A stretch of 64,000 nucleotides of DNA from Rhodospirillales bacterium (GCA_023898785.1 CP060239.1:372001-436000); one strand, 5' to 3'. Shown: positions 31,971 through 41,594, numbered from the stretch's first letter. Numbers and translations: made by a program. Notes: generated by a model not told the origin, from the letters alone.

Positions 31971-33087
31971 TTGAAGGCTGAAACTGAAAGCATTGTAAGA
32001 GACATTGAAATGGCTCTGGCTTTGCTGAGGAGGCATCTTTGACTGGGATGTTTCTGTTTTGCGTCTCGATGAACTTAATGCTTTAAGTGAAAACCCGGAT
32101 ATTTGGAATGATGCTGACAAGGCTCAGAAAGTTATGCGCGAGCGTAATCGGCTGGATGATCAGATTTCCAATGTGCGGGCGTTGGAGCAATCTTTAAGTG
32201 ATAATGTTGAATTGATCGCTCTTGGGGAAGAAGAGGGTGATGAGGCTGTTGTGGCTGAGGCTGAGCAGGCTTTGGAGGTGATGAAAGCGACGGTTGAACG
32301 CCGCCAGTTACAGAGCTTGCTTTCGGGTGAGGCTGACAGCAATGACGCGTATTTGCAGGTCAATGCCGGGGCCGGCGGGACAGAGGCGCAGGATTGGGCT
32401 AATATGATTCTGCGGATGTATACGCGTTGGGCAGAAGGGCGCGGATATAAGGTTTGTGTTTTGGAAATGAGTGATGGGGAAGAGGCCGGAATTAAGTCGG
32501 CTACTTTGAAAATTGAAGGCGATCAGGCTTACGGCTGGCTGAAGACAGAAACGGGGGTGCATCGTTTGGTGCGGATTTCACCGTTTGATTCGAATGCGCG
32601 GCGGCATACAAGTTTTGCCTCGGTTGCGGTCTCGCCGGTGATTGATGATGACATCGATATTGAGGTTGAGGAAAATGATTTACGTATCGATACGTATCGT
32701 AGCAGTGGAGCAGGTGGCCAACATGTTAACACTACGGATTCTGCGGTTCGTATTACGCATATACCGACAGGGATTGTCGCAGCGGTACAGAGTGAGCGCT
32801 CACAACACCAGAACCGTGCCAATGCAATGGCACTGCTTAAGGCCAAACTTTATGAAGCGGAGTTGCATAAGCGCGAAGAACAGGCCGCGGCAGAACATGG
32901 AGAAAAAACCGATATTGGGTGGGGGCATCAAATTCGCTCTTATGTTTTGCATCCGTATCAAATGATTAAGGATTTGCGCACGGGGGTTGAAACTTCACAA
33001 TCTGCGGCCGTGTTGGATGGGGGGCTTGATCGGTTCTTGGAAGCGGCGTTGGCGCAAAAGCTTCATCGGAATGAAGAAAACTCATAG
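31971..33087 (+). CDS. prfB: Peptide chain release factor 2, made through a programmed +1 frameshift
   Basis: Starts at TTG 31971, behind AAGGGG at 31959-31964, and reads KAETESIVRDIEMALALLRR-HL to an in-frame TGA at 32040-32042. A +1 shift at CTT-TGA-C joins the main frame (DWDVSVLRLDELNALSENPD), which runs to 33087, about 371 residues in all. RF2 recognises UAA and UGA. The GGQ motif is in SSGAGGQHVNTTDSAVRITH, and the stop-codon-reading and domain-2 region includes VHRLVRISPFDSNARRHTSF. The frameshift makes RF2 autoregulatory: when RF2 is scarce the UGA is read slowly and shifting increases. Confidence 0.95.
32028..32043 (+). promoter_or_regulatory. RF2 programmed +1 frameshift site
   Basis: AGGAGG at 32028-32033, a 3-base spacer CAT, then CTTTGAC at 32037-32043. 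The internal Shine-Dalgarno-like sequence, the CUU slippery codon and UGA-C match the classic prfB arrangement. Confidence 0.93.
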
Positions 33088-33191
33088 CTCTAAGCGATAA
33101 AAGCTGTTTGGTCGAGTTGGTGGGCTTGTTATATCGATGGTGTTACATTAGGCTGATTCGTAAATTTACAATTTTATAGGGATTTTCAATT

Positions 33192-34271
33192 ATGCGTACT
33201 CAGGTTTGTGGAACAGTTCTTTTAATGGGGATGGTCATGAGTGGCGGGGCGCTGGCGAACCCGTTGACGGTTGATCCATATTCGTCAGAGCAGGTTGCGC
33301 AGTCTGTGATTCAGGCTGGATTTCAGTTTTTGCCACCGCTGCGTGATTCGGTTTCCATTTTGAATGATTCTCAGACGCTGAACTCTTCAAAACCGGAGGA
33401 TTCCAGCGCACAGGAGCAATTTAAGCAACCTGTAGTCCAGAATGAGCCTAAACTCGAGCTTGTGGTGCCGGTGTATGATTCTGCTATAGCTCAGGTCCCT
33501 CAACCGGGTGACCCGTATTTTGACCCGCCAAGTCAGGACCGTTTGATGGTGGTAGTGGAGGACGAGCCTGCACAAGAGGTATTGGAGTTTGATGTGTCAC
33601 GGGAGATTCCTGATGAGAGCGTTGCCAGGTCATCTGAGGTTCGGAGGGGGGCTCTTTCCGGCGATTTAAATAAAGGGAATGCTGTTGCAGAGGTTCAGGG
33701 TGAGCCTTATGAGCCTTTGGTGGTTCGCATGTCTGATCATATCGGTGGGGGAGTATCAGTTTCTGAAGATGAGCCTATTTTGCTTGTGCCTTCTTCGTTT
33801 AAAGATCCTCTGGTTGAAGAGGTGCTAGCGGCTGAAAATACGGTTTCTGCAAAAGAAGCGCCGGTTTTAGACGTTTTGCCACCGGTCTTTGAAAAACCTG
33901 AGGAGATTATTGTGTGGAACGGGGGTCGTGTGCCGGTTAATACTCCTATTCCGGTGGTGGATTTCGAGCCAGCGTCCGGTACGGAACAGGTTGATGTAGT
34001 TGAGGAGGGGCAATGGCGTGCGTTGGAAGGGCAGAATATCCGTCAGACGCTTGAGCAATGGTCGCAGGCTGCCGATGTGGCATTGATTTGGGATAATGCT
34101 AACGCTTTTGCGGTTTTGGAACCATTTGAGATTCGCGGTGATTATGAGCAGGCAGTTCAGATGCTTTTGGATCAATATATGCGTAGTGAGGTTCGTCCGG
34201 TTGCAACACTGCATTTGGATCAGGAAAGCCAGCAAAAGACGTTAGTTGTGCGGATTGTTGAGGGTGGGTAG
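33192..34271 (+). CDS. Exported protein with TcpQ-like C-terminal domain
   Basis: 359 residues. Signal peptide MRTQVCGTVLLMGMVMSGGA ending near ALAN (about 23). Residues about 60-265 are acidic and Val/Pro/Glu-rich and probably extended. The last 85 (about 275-359; WRALEGQNIRQTLEQWSQAA, DVALIWDNANAFAVLEPFEI, YEQAVQMLLDQYM) follow the TcpQ/PilL C-terminal pattern seen in secretin- and pilus-associated proteins. No secretin or pilus gene is adjacent. The next gene, on the same strand 178 bp on, also encodes a large exported protein, so a shared envelope role is plausible but unproven. Confidence 0.75.
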   Translation: MRTQVCGTVLLMGMVMSGGALANPLTVDPYSSEQVAQSVIQAGFQFLPPLRDSVSILNDSQTLNSSKPEDSSAQEQFKQPVVQNEPKLELVVPVYDSAIAQVPQPGDPYFDPPSQDRLMVVVEDEPAQEVLEFDVSREIPDESVARSSEVRRGALSGDLNKGNAVAEVQGEPYEPLVVRMSDHIGGGVSVSEDEPILLVPSSFKDPLVEEVLAAENTVSAKEAPVLDVLPPVFEKPEEIIVWNGGRVPVNTPIPVVDFEPASGTEQVDVVEEGQWRALEGQNIRQTLEQWSQAADVALIWDNANAFAVLEPFEIRGDYEQAVQMLLDQYMRSEVRPVATLHLDQESQQKTLVVRIVEGG

Positions 34272-34449
34272 CGAGATTTTACCCACAGGCCTAGCTTGCA
34301 GAATGTGAATAAGTTTTGACTCATATCCTTATGACCGTAAGCTGGAGTGGGGGTTTCGGTTTATGATTCTTTTGCTCGTGTTTTGGGAAGTGAGTTTTGT
34401 AATGTCCTGTCTTTATTTTGATTTTCATTGCATTTAAGGGAAAAGAGCG

Positions 34450-37400
34450 ATGCGTATTCGATCTTTGGTTTCTTCAGTGGCTGTTTTAGGTGCGTTTTTG
34501 GCCAGTTCGGCGCTTGTTGGCGACGCTTTGGCGCAAAAGGGCTCCATAATGGCACCGTCTACAGGGTGGGCTGTTTCCAAGATTGGTGATGCTGGCGGTG
34601 CGTATTGTGCGTTAGCGCGGAAATATAATCAAGATACGGTTTTGACATTGGCACGTAATGAGTTTTCGGAGACCTCGTTTGCGCTGGATTTTCAACGGCC
34701 TATTTTGAATCAGCAAGCGGCGATGAAGGTTATTTTGGATCCAGGAGCTGGTCAGCAGCGTGCTTATGAAATTAAGCCGGTTTCAGATAAGGCGTTTGTT
34801 GTGCGTTTGGGGCGGGATTCTTCATTTTTTGATGCCCTTGCTCGGACAGGGTTGTTGCGCGTGGAAACGGATGGGCAGTCTTATCATTTTAATGTGGCCG
34901 ATATAGATGAGGGACAGTTCAAGCTTGATGCGTGTGTTGTTAACATGGTGATGCCTGCGGCTGGTGAAGATGGATCGCTTATGCCTGATATGGATGCGGC
35001 TGTTGTGAATGCCGGGAAATCTTTCCGTCAGGAGATTAATGCGCTGCGGCGGCAGATTACGTCTTTAGAGGAGCAGAATGCGGCGTTGAAGGTGCAAATG
35101 AGCACTCGAAATGAAGGCGTAGAGGAGACGTCTTCTTCTGTTGTGCAGTTATCAGGGAAAATCCGTGAGTTAGAGGATGCGAATGCATTGTTGAAGCGGC
35201 AGCTTTCTGCAGCACAAACGGCACAAGCTGGTGAGAGTTTAGTGGAAAGTGATGTGCGAGCATTGGACGCAAAGATTGTTACGTTGGAAAACGAAAATGC
35301 TCGGTTGCAGGCCTTGTTACAGACAGGCGAGGTCGTTCAATCTTCTCATGATCTTGAGCGCATTACTGCTCTGGAAGCTGAAGTCCAGTCCTTGCAAACG
35401 CGTAATGGGAATTTGCAAGCAAGCCTTGATGCGCAGGGTGAAGGGAAAGAGTTGGTTGATGGGTTGCGTTCGCAAATTGAGGAACTGGAGAATGAGAATT
35501 CACAGCTTAGCACTAAAATTCTTGCGGCGCGCGAGGCTGTGCGTAGTGAGTTTAAACAACAGATTGCTGCGCTGAATAATGAGAATGCTGCTTTGAAAAC
35601 ATCTGCGGGAAGTAAGGTGGTGGACGCTGAGCTTTTGGAGCAGCTTCGACATCAGATTGCTCAGGTGCAAAATGAAAATCGTTTGTTGCAGGAAACGGCT
35701 GCGAAGGCGCAAGGGGATCTTGAAACGCAATTTCATGAAGAGCAGGAAAAAACGGTTGAAAAGGTGCGTAATGAACAAGCAGTTAGGATTGCAGCGCTAG
35801 AAAATGAAGTTGATGCGTTGAAGGCTGAAAGTGAGTCTAAGACGAAGGCGCTGACTGAAATTAGTGAGGGAACGGCTGCGCTTGCGACGCTGCGTGATGA
35901 GAATGCTGCTTTAAAAGAAAAGCTGGCTTTTCAAGAAGTGCAGCGTAGTCAAAGTGATGTGATGGTAACGCGCATTGAAAACCTTGAGGCTGAGAATGAG
36001 GATTTGCGTGCGCAGCTTGATGTGGCGCAGCAAAGTTTGTCTGCGGGATCGGATGCGGCGGAGGCGGACGCTAACGCTCATGTGGCGAGAATTGCAGATC
36101 TGGAGGCAGAGCGTGATGCTTTGAAAGCGTTGGCTGCTCAAGGTGAAAAGAAAGTTGCGCGGATCCCGACTTTGGAGGCTGAGGTTGCCCGCCTTGAAGG
36201 GGTAAATAGTGAATTGCAGACTCGGATTGCTGCGGGTAATGCGCAGGAGCAATTGCGGGGTGTGCTGGCTGAGAACGCAGAATTGCTTGAACAGATTCAG
36301 GGTAAAGATTTGCAGCTTTCGGAGTTGGGGCAGGTGCGTCAGGAGCTCAAAGATTCTGAGACAAAAATTGTTGAGTTGCAGGGCCAGGTTGAAAGTAATG
36401 ATAAAGCCTCTATGAAAATTGAGGAGCTTGAAACACGGCAAGATGAAATGAAGGCTGCGTTGGCAGATCTTGTGAAACTTTCAGAGAAATATCGCGATAG
36501 TATCGTGCAACAAAAAGAGCATATTGAGGTTGCTGAGCGGGATGTTGCTGCATTGACGGCAGAGAAAACAGAGCTTGAGATTGCGTTAGCTGCTGCAGAG
36601 CAGAAGCTTGAAAATATGGAACCTCTTTTACGTGAGGTGCAATCTTTACCGGATGATACTGAAAAGAATGTTGTTCAGGAGAGTCTGATTGCGGAAGGGA
36701 AAGCTCAGCCCGTTCAGGCTGTGCCGGAGGAGGCTGGGGTAAGTTCTGGTCCTGTTGTCCAGAGTGTGCACATTGATGTGCCGGTTCCGGCACAAAAACC
36801 AGTTGTTAAGGCGACACAAAGAGCTGAAATTATTGGAGAGTTAGATGTTGTACCTGTTTCTGAGCCTAATGAAATACTTCAAAATGGCGGCGTTGCCTTG
36901 GCTTTAGAACAGGTTGAAACGGAAATGCGTATAACGGATCCGAATAATCAGGCGCGAATGCAGGTCTTGGTGCGGGAGTATGAGGCGCTTAAGGCTTTTG
37001 CTGAGAGGCAGGGTGTTGAAGTTATTCGTTCAGAAATCGCTATAGCGGAGGATAGTGGTGATAAGAATGTTTACTCAGATTTAGGTGATGTGAATGAAGC
37101 GCAGCGTCAGGAATATATGATGAAAATGCGCGCTGAGGGCGCGCATAATGAGACCGAGTGGCTGGTAAAGGATATGGACTCGCAGGTGGCGCTTGAGCCG
37201 GAGGATATTGTGATGAGCCAAAGTTCCGATCCGTTTGAGGATATGGAGGTTGATCATGCGAGTGAGATTGAGCTTGCTGCACAGGGCGTCGATCCTCATG
37301 TTGGGCTGGAATTTGCGCCTGGGCTATATGCAGGGGTGCGTTCGAGTGCGTTGTCTATTACTGATTTGATTACGCAAGCTAAAGTTTCTAGCATGGATAA

Positions 37401-37782
37401 GATTGAAAAAATTAATGAAGGGGCGGCGGATGCTGTGGCCTATCAGTGGAGCGATGATAGTATTTACGGTTCTGCTGAACAGAAAACGCTTTCTTCGTCT
37501 TCGCAGTTCGATGAGATGGTTCAGGCTTATCTTGAGCGTACGCAGAGCCGTTGTCCTGGTGAGTTTGCTGTCGTTCCCGATAATACGATTGGTGGTGATA
37601 ATATGCGCGTCGATAGTTATGAAGTTGCATGTGTCGGGGCTGATGTTGATTCCGGGGCGTCATTGCTCTTCTTTAATCAAGGGGAGAGGTTTACCGTTGT
37701 TGCACATGAGGCACCGACAGAGGCGCTTGGCAAAGCTATGGGGATGCGCAATAAGGTGATGCGTTTTATTATCGGTTCATAA
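34450..37782 (+). CDS. Large exported coiled-coil protein (1110 aa), function unknown
   Basis: Signal peptide MRIRSLVSSVAVLGAFLASS, cleaved near DALAQ (about 28). Residues about 35-165 form a compact domain (GWAVSKIGDAGGAYCALARK, then RVETDGQSYHFNVADIDEG) somewhat like IalB-type folds. About 195-735 is an almost unbroken heptad region built on repeats like LEAENEDLRAQLD and LRDENAALKEKL. About 740-815 is a Val/Pro-rich linker (VPVPAQKPVV), and about 820-1110 is a globular C-terminus with a pair of Cys (RCPGEFAVVPD; YEVACVGAD). The rod could span the periplasm. It is followed by strong terminator hairpins. No enzymatic motif was seen. Confidence 0.85.
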   Translation: MRIRSLVSSVAVLGAFLASSALVGDALAQKGSIMAPSTGWAVSKIGDAGGAYCALARKYNQDTVLTLARNEFSETSFALDFQRPILNQQAAMKVILDPGAGQQRAYEIKPVSDKAFVVRLGRDSSFFDALARTGLLRVETDGQSYHFNVADIDEGQFKLDACVVNMVMPAAGEDGSLMPDMDAAVVNAGKSFRQEINALRRQITSLEEQNAALKVQMSTRNEGVEETSSSVVQLSGKIRELEDANALLKRQLSAAQTAQAGESLVESDVRALDAKIVTLENENARLQALLQTGEVVQSSHDLERITALEAEVQSLQTRNGNLQASLDAQGEGKELVDGLRSQIEELENENSQLSTKILAAREAVRSEFKQQIAALNNENAALKTSAGSKVVDAELLEQLRHQIAQVQNENRLLQETAAKAQGDLETQFHEEQEKTVEKVRNEQAVRIAALENEVDALKAESESKTKALTEISEGTAALATLRDENAALKEKLAFQEVQRSQSDVMVTRIENLEAENEDLRAQLDVAQQSLSAGSDAAEADANAHVARIADLEAERDALKALAAQGEKKVARIPTLEAEVARLEGVNSELQTRIAAGNAQEQLRGVLAENAELLEQIQGKDLQLSELGQVRQELKDSETKIVELQGQVESNDKASMKIEELETRQDEMKAALADLVKLSEKYRDSIVQQKEHIEVAERDVAALTAEKTELEIALAAAEQKLENMEPLLREVQSLPDDTEKNVVQESLIAEGKAQPVQAVPEEAGVSSGPVVQSVHIDVPVPAQKPVVKATQRAEIIGELDVVPVSEPNEILQNGGVALALEQVETEMRITDPNNQARMQVLVREYEALKAFAERQGVEVIRSEIAIAEDSGDKNVYSDLGDVNEAQRQEYMMKMRAEGAHNETEWLVKDMDSQVALEPEDIVMSQSSDPFEDMEVDHASEIELAAQGVDPHVGLEFAPGLYAGVRSSALSITDLITQAKVSSMDKIEKINEGAADAVAYQWSDDSIYGSAEQKTLSSSSQFDEMVQAYLERTQSRCPGEFAVVPDNTIGGDNMRVDSYEVACVGADVDSGASLLFFNQGERFTVVAHEAPTEALGKAMGMRNKVMRFIIGS

Positions 37783-37809
37783 TTTTTATGCGGTCCGTAG
37801 GACAGAACA

Positions 37810-37877
37810 CCACGGGTTTACCCGTGGGTATCTATTGACAAACGGGCTCGCCAATTTTTTGGGAGCCCGTTTTTTTT
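37810..37877 (+). terminator. Tandem hairpins ending the coiled-coil gene
   Basis: First hairpin: CCACGGG (37810-37816), loop TTTA, CCCGTGG (37821-37827). Second: ACGGGCTC (37842-37849), a 13-base loop and GAGCCCGT (37863-37870), followed by a run of T to 37877. The second has the form of a strong intrinsic terminator. The first may add stability to the mRNA 3' end. Confidence 0.85.
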
Positions 37878-37903
37878 CGCATGCACGAAACTGAGTTTCT
37901 AAA

Positions 37904-38437
37904 TTATTTTTGCTTTTTTTGAGGATCTTGTTCCGTGTAATCCGCATTAAAAGGCATGAACATTTTCATGGTGTTTTCAAACATTTCCATGTTTTTGCGG
38001 CTCATTTCTTCAAAGTCGGCACTTCCGGGGATAGGCGGAAACATATTTTGTATCGGGTTTATGCCTTCAAATGATTTGTTGATTTGTTCGCGTACCTGTT
38101 CCTGGTTTTTAACAAAAGTATCGAGCGTTTGTTCGAGATAATTGGGCACGATTGACTGGATGTTGTCGCCGTAAAAGCCTATGAGGTTTTTGAGAAAGCC
38201 GGTGGGAAGAAGATTCTCGCCTTTGGATTCCTGTTCGACAATAATTTGTGTGAGTACGGAGCGGGTGATATCGGTGCCGCTCTTGGCATCATAGACGACG
38301 AAATCAATGCCGTCTTTAACCATTTCACATAAATCATCAAGCGTGACGTAGCTGCTGCGTCCTGTATCATATAGGCGGCGGTTAGCATATTTCTTAATTA
38401 CAGTCGGGTTATCCTGCCCGTTCTTACCTTTGGCCAT
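37904..38437 (-). CDS. phaR: Polyhydroxyalkanoate synthesis repressor PhaR
   Basis: 177 residues. The N-terminal PHB_acc_N domain is clear: NPTVIKKYANRRLYDTGRSS, YVTLDDLCEMVKDGIDFVVY and GTDITRSVLTQIIVEQE. A helical PHB_acc region follows (FLKNLIGFYGDNIQSIVPNY, LEQTLDTFVKNQEQVREQIN). PhaR binds both PHB granules and DNA, and represses phasin genes and its own gene until granules appear. It is divergent from phaA, with which it shares a 186-bp upstream region. Confidence 0.95.
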   Translation of the reverse strand: MAKGKNGQDNPTVIKKYANRRLYDTGRSSYVTLDDLCEMVKDGIDFVVYDAKSGTDITRSVLTQIIVEQESKGENLLPTGFLKNLIGFYGDNIQSIVPNYLEQTLDTFVKNQEQVREQINKSFEGINPIQNMFPPIPGSADFEEMSRKNMEMFENTMKMFMPFNADYTEQDPQKKQK

Positions 38438-38623
38438 GTTGCACCTTCTTTGGTTAAAAGTTCATAATTTGCTGCAGTGGAATAGGGTATAATAAGCATA
38501 TAATGTTTTTTTTGAAAAGAAAATTTTGCGTTGCATATAATTATTTTTATTTACATGTGGTGTGGCGCGCCATATCTTGGCGGTGATTTAAAGTGTTTTT
38601 TGTTCTGGAAATGGAGAGTGTAA
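38438..38623. promoter_or_regulatory. Shared phaR/phaA upstream region
   Basis: 186 bases, very A/T-rich in the middle. TATAAT-like hexamers occur in GGGTATAATAAGC and AGCATATAATG near 38485-38505. They could serve phaR or phaA; I cannot assign strands firmly. A GGAGAG at 38611-38616 is the phaA Shine-Dalgarno. A PhaR operator would be expected here but is not identified. Confidence 0.4.
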
Positions 38624-39811
38624 ATGAGTGAAGGTGTGGTGGTAATTGTTGCAGCAAAGCGTACGGCTATTGGTGCGTTTGGCGGCGCGTTGTCAGGTGT
38701 GTCTGCTGCAAGACTGGGGCAGGTTGTGATAGAGGCTGTCATCACAGATGCGGGGCTTAAGCCCGGTGATATTGATGAGGTTATATTAGGGCAGGTTTTG
38801 ACGGCTGGGCTTGGGCAAAATCCGGCGCGGCAAGCTGCTATATACGCAGGTATTCCTGAGGAGAAAACCGCTTATACAATTAATCAGGTTTGTGGTTCGG
38901 GTTTGCGTAGTGTTGCGCTGGGAATGCAGTCAATTTTGTGCGGTGACGCGAATATTGTTATTGCTGGTGGTCAGGAAAATATGAGTGCTTCGCCACATTG
39001 CATACATATGCGTGATGGAGTCAAATTTGGAAATACAGAACTTAGTGACACGATGATTGTGGACGGGCTTTGGGACATCTATAATGATTACCATATGGGA
39101 ATTACGGCAGAAAATATTGCGGAAAAATATTCCATTTCCCGTGAAGAGCAGGATACGTTTGCAGCGCAATCTCAACAGCGTGCGGAAGCCGCGATTGTTG
39201 CAGGTAAATTTAAAGATGAAATCGTGCCGGTGACGATTAAAAAGCGTAAAGAAGAGGTTGTGTTTGAACAAGATGAGTTTCCGCGTGCGGGTGTGACAGT
39301 AGAGGGGCTTAGCGGGCTTCGTCCGGCATTCAAGAAAGACGGGAGCGTGACGGCAGGAAATGCTTCGGGTATTAATGACGGAGCGGCAGTTGTTGTTTTG
39401 ATGCGCCAAAGTGAGGCGGAAAAGCGAGGGCTTGTGCCATTGGCGAAGATTAAAAGCTGGGCTATGGCGGGAGTTGATCCGCAGGTGATGGGTACGGGGC
39501 CGATTCCAGCCAGTGCGAAGGCTTTGAAAAAAGCGGGGTGGTCTGTCGGTGATCTGGAATTGGTGGAATCAAATGAGGCCTTTGCGGCGCAGGCTTGCTG
39601 CGTTATGAAAGAAGCCGGTTTTGACCCTGAGATTACCAATGTGAATGGCGGGGCGATTGCTCTGGGGCATCCGATTGGCGCGTCGGGTGCGCGGGTGCTT
39701 ACGAGCTTATTGCATGAAATGAAGCGGCGCGAGGCCGGGAAGGGGCTGGCAACGCTTTGTATTGGAGGCGGGATGGGGATTGCCATGTGCGTTGAAAAAG
39801 TTAGTCGTTAG
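38624..39811 (+). CDS. phaA: Acetyl-CoA C-acetyltransferase (beta-ketothiolase)
   Basis: 395 residues, the usual biosynthetic thiolase length. Condenses two acetyl-CoA into acetoacetyl-CoA, the first step of PHB synthesis. Nucleophile Cys in INQVCGSGLRSVALGMQSI (about 89), His in NVNGGAIALGHPIGASGARV (about 350), and second Cys in LATLCIGGGMGIAM (about 380). The start MSEGVVVIVAAKRTAIGAFG is typical. phaB follows 21 bp later on the same strand, so the two form one operon. Confidence 0.96.
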   Translation: MSEGVVVIVAAKRTAIGAFGGALSGVSAARLGQVVIEAVITDAGLKPGDIDEVILGQVLTAGLGQNPARQAAIYAGIPEEKTAYTINQVCGSGLRSVALGMQSILCGDANIVIAGGQENMSASPHCIHMRDGVKFGNTELSDTMIVDGLWDIYNDYHMGITAENIAEKYSISREEQDTFAAQSQQRAEAAIVAGKFKDEIVPVTIKKRKEEVVFEQDEFPRAGVTVEGLSGLRPAFKKDGSVTAGNASGINDGAAVVVLMRQSEAEKRGLVPLAKIKSWAMAGVDPQVMGTGPIPASAKALKKAGWSVGDLELVESNEAFAAQACCVMKEAGFDPEITNVNGGAIALGHPIGASGARVLTSLLHEMKRREAGKGLATLCIGGGMGIAMCVEKVSR

Positions 39812-39832
39812 TAGTTTTTAGAAGGAAGAAAA

Positions 39833-40558
39833 ATGACAAATAAAGTTGCAATTGTTACGGGCGGAACGCGCGGGATTGGTCTGGAGATTTCGCGAACGCT
39901 GATGGCTGATGGGTACAAGGTTGCAGCCTTTTATGCGGGCAATGAACCTGCGGCCAAGGCCTTTGAAAAAGAAACAAAAGGCCGGGCGTTCAAGGTTGAT
40001 GTGGCCGATCTTGGTAAATGCGAAAAAGCTGTGGCCAGGGTTGAGAAGGAACTGGGGCCGATCGGTGTTCTGGTCAATAACGCTGGCATTACGCGGGACG
40101 GAATGTTGCATAAAATGAGTGATGAGAACTGGCATGTGGTGATTGAGACAAACCTGACCTCCTGCTTTAATATGTGCCGGGCTGTGGTTGGCGGGATGCG
40201 CGATCGGGGCGCGGGACGGATCGTTAATATCAGTTCGATCAACGGGCAAAAGGGCCAACTGGGGCAGGCGAATTATTCAGCGGCCAAGGCCGGGATGCTT
40301 GGTTTTACCAAGGCATTGGCGTTGGAAAGTGCACGTAAAGGTATTACGGTGAATGCGATTTGTCCGGGCTATGTCAAGACGGAGATGACCGAGGCGATGG
40401 ATTCTGCCGTTTTAGAAAGTATTGTGAAGCAGATACCGGTGGGGCGAATGGGGACGCCGAAGGAAATCGCGGCGATTGTGTCGTTTTTAGTGTCTGAGCG
40501 GGCTGCGTTTATTACCGGTGCAACACTTTCGGCTAATGGTGGTCAATATATGGTCTAG
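39833..40558 (+). CDS. phaB: Acetoacetyl-CoA reductase
   Basis: 241-residue short-chain dehydrogenase. Reduces acetoacetyl-CoA to (R)-3-hydroxybutyryl-CoA with NADPH. Cofactor motif VAIVTGGTRGIGLEISRTL (Gly-rich loop about 11-17), LVNNAGITRDGMLHKMSDEN, catalytic Ser in IVNISSINGQKGQLGQANYS and YxxxK in ANYSAAKAGMLGF. The C-terminal ATLSANGGQYMV is the PhaB signature. It is coupled to phaA. The polymerase PhaC is not in this window. Confidence 0.95.
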   Translation: MTNKVAIVTGGTRGIGLEISRTLMADGYKVAAFYAGNEPAAKAFEKETKGRAFKVDVADLGKCEKAVARVEKELGPIGVLVNNAGITRDGMLHKMSDENWHVVIETNLTSCFNMCRAVVGGMRDRGAGRIVNISSINGQKGQLGQANYSAAKAGMLGFTKALALESARKGITVNAICPGYVKTEMTEAMDSAVLESIVKQIPVGRMGTPKEIAAIVSFLVSERAAFITGATLSANGGQYMV

Positions 40559-40575
40559 GTCATCAGGAACATGGC

Positions 40576-40881
40576 TTAGCCGCAAGTTCGTATCATATCC
40601 AGAACTTGCTGGGTTGTTTGCTTCGATAGTTCTCTCATTTCGTCTATAGTTTCTGCGCAGTCTTTTGATGTTAGTTTTATGTCTGAATCAGGCCCATCAT
40701 CTGCATCAGGTTCGGTGTACATGTTCGTGTCGTCAAGTGCGTTGAGCGTGTTTGCGAGTTCGTTGTTTAGTCCCATTACGCCTGGAGCGGTTGCTGCTCT
40801 CAGAATTTCGGTGAGTTGTTCTGTTCTTTGCTTCATCTTTCTAGCTCTTAAATTGTTGTTTTCTTTAATTGTTTTTATCAT
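40576..40881 (-). CDS. Small hydrophilic protein, function unknown
   Basis: 101 residues, no signal peptide or membrane span, mostly helical. It has a basic start (MIKTIKENNNLRARKMKQR), an acidic centre (EPDADDGPDSD) and a helical end (CAETIDEMRELSKQTTQQVL). I recognise no family. It is convergent with phaB (17-bp gap) and divergent from the cNMP-binding gene. The opposite frame is also open here, but encodes an implausible Ser-rich hydrophobic stretch. Moderate confidence that it is a gene. Confidence 0.5.
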   Translation of the reverse strand: MIKTIKENNNLRARKMKQRTEQLTEILRAATAPGVMGLNNELANTLNALDDTNMYTEPDADDGPDSDIKLTSKDCAETIDEMRELSKQTTQQVLDMIRTCG

Positions 40882-40963
40882 GTGTCTTTGTAGCTGGCAA
40901 ACTCATAGTTTGTTCGATTGGATTCCTCTTTCTTTACAGGTTTATGCTGGGTATAACGGATAT

Positions 40964-41494
40964 ATGAGTCGCGGATCTACAGTCATACTTGAACGCCGGT
41001 TTGTCCCTAAGGGAACCTTGATTATGGAAGAAGGGGAGCCTGGGAATTGCGCGTATCTTATTCAATCGGGCGTGGTTGAGGTTTATACCGAGAATGAAGG
41101 TCGGGAAGTTAGTCTGGCCAAACTAGATTTGGGGCAGATTTTCGGGGAAATGGCGCTGATCTTTGATGAGTTGCGCACGGCGTCTGTGCGGGCGCTTGAG
41201 GATTGTAATTTGATTGTTATTACGCGCCAGTCCTTTCAGGCGAAGTTGGGAAAAACGGATCCTACTATTGCGGCGATTGTGAAAATGCTTACTCAGCGTG
41301 TGATTTCAGCAAATAATACACTGGTTAACAAGAAGAGTGATGTTAAGGATTTAGTGGAGACGACGGAGATTATTTATGACAACATTCTCTCGTCTTTGCC
41401 GCGTGCTCGGCAGCGAACATTTCAGGCTTCTGTTTTGCCAAAGCTGGAAGAGTTTTTAAAGGCTGTCGATGTTTTTGAAGAGCGCTATTCCTAG
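40964..41494 (+). CDS. Cyclic nucleotide-binding domain protein
   Basis: 176 residues from ATG 40964 (MSRGSTVILERRFVPKGTLI). The frame is open upstream, but that part lacks homology-like character. A cNMP_binding fold covers about residues 5-115: LIMEEGEPGNCAYLIQSGVV, the phosphate-binding-cassette region LGQIFGEMALIFDELRTASV and ALEDCNLIVITRQSF. The usual cassette Arg of true cAMP binders is not obvious around ELRTASV, so the ligand is uncertain. No helix-turn-helix follows, only a helical tail, so it is not a CRP-type transcription factor. Likely a stand-alone sensor. Confidence 0.85.
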   Translation: MSRGSTVILERRFVPKGTLIMEEGEPGNCAYLIQSGVVEVYTENEGREVSLAKLDLGQIFGEMALIFDELRTASVRALEDCNLIVITRQSFQAKLGKTDPTIAAIVKMLTQRVISANNTLVNKKSDVKDLVETTEIIYDNILSSLPRARQRTFQASVLPKLEEFLKAVDVFEERYS

Positions 41495-41594
41495 CTCTTG
41501 TTTTCTTGTCATTTGCAGCATTTTTCCTATATAAAAGCATGAACCTTTAAACTTTTGTGTGGCTTGTTTATGCTCTCGCGTCAGGAGATTTCTT

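Noticed and set aside
40679..40963. N-terminal extension of the cNMP-binding protein
   Set aside because: The Ser-rich hydrophobic stretch has no family resemblance; ATG 40964 begins exactly before the domain, and the opposite strand has a better gene.
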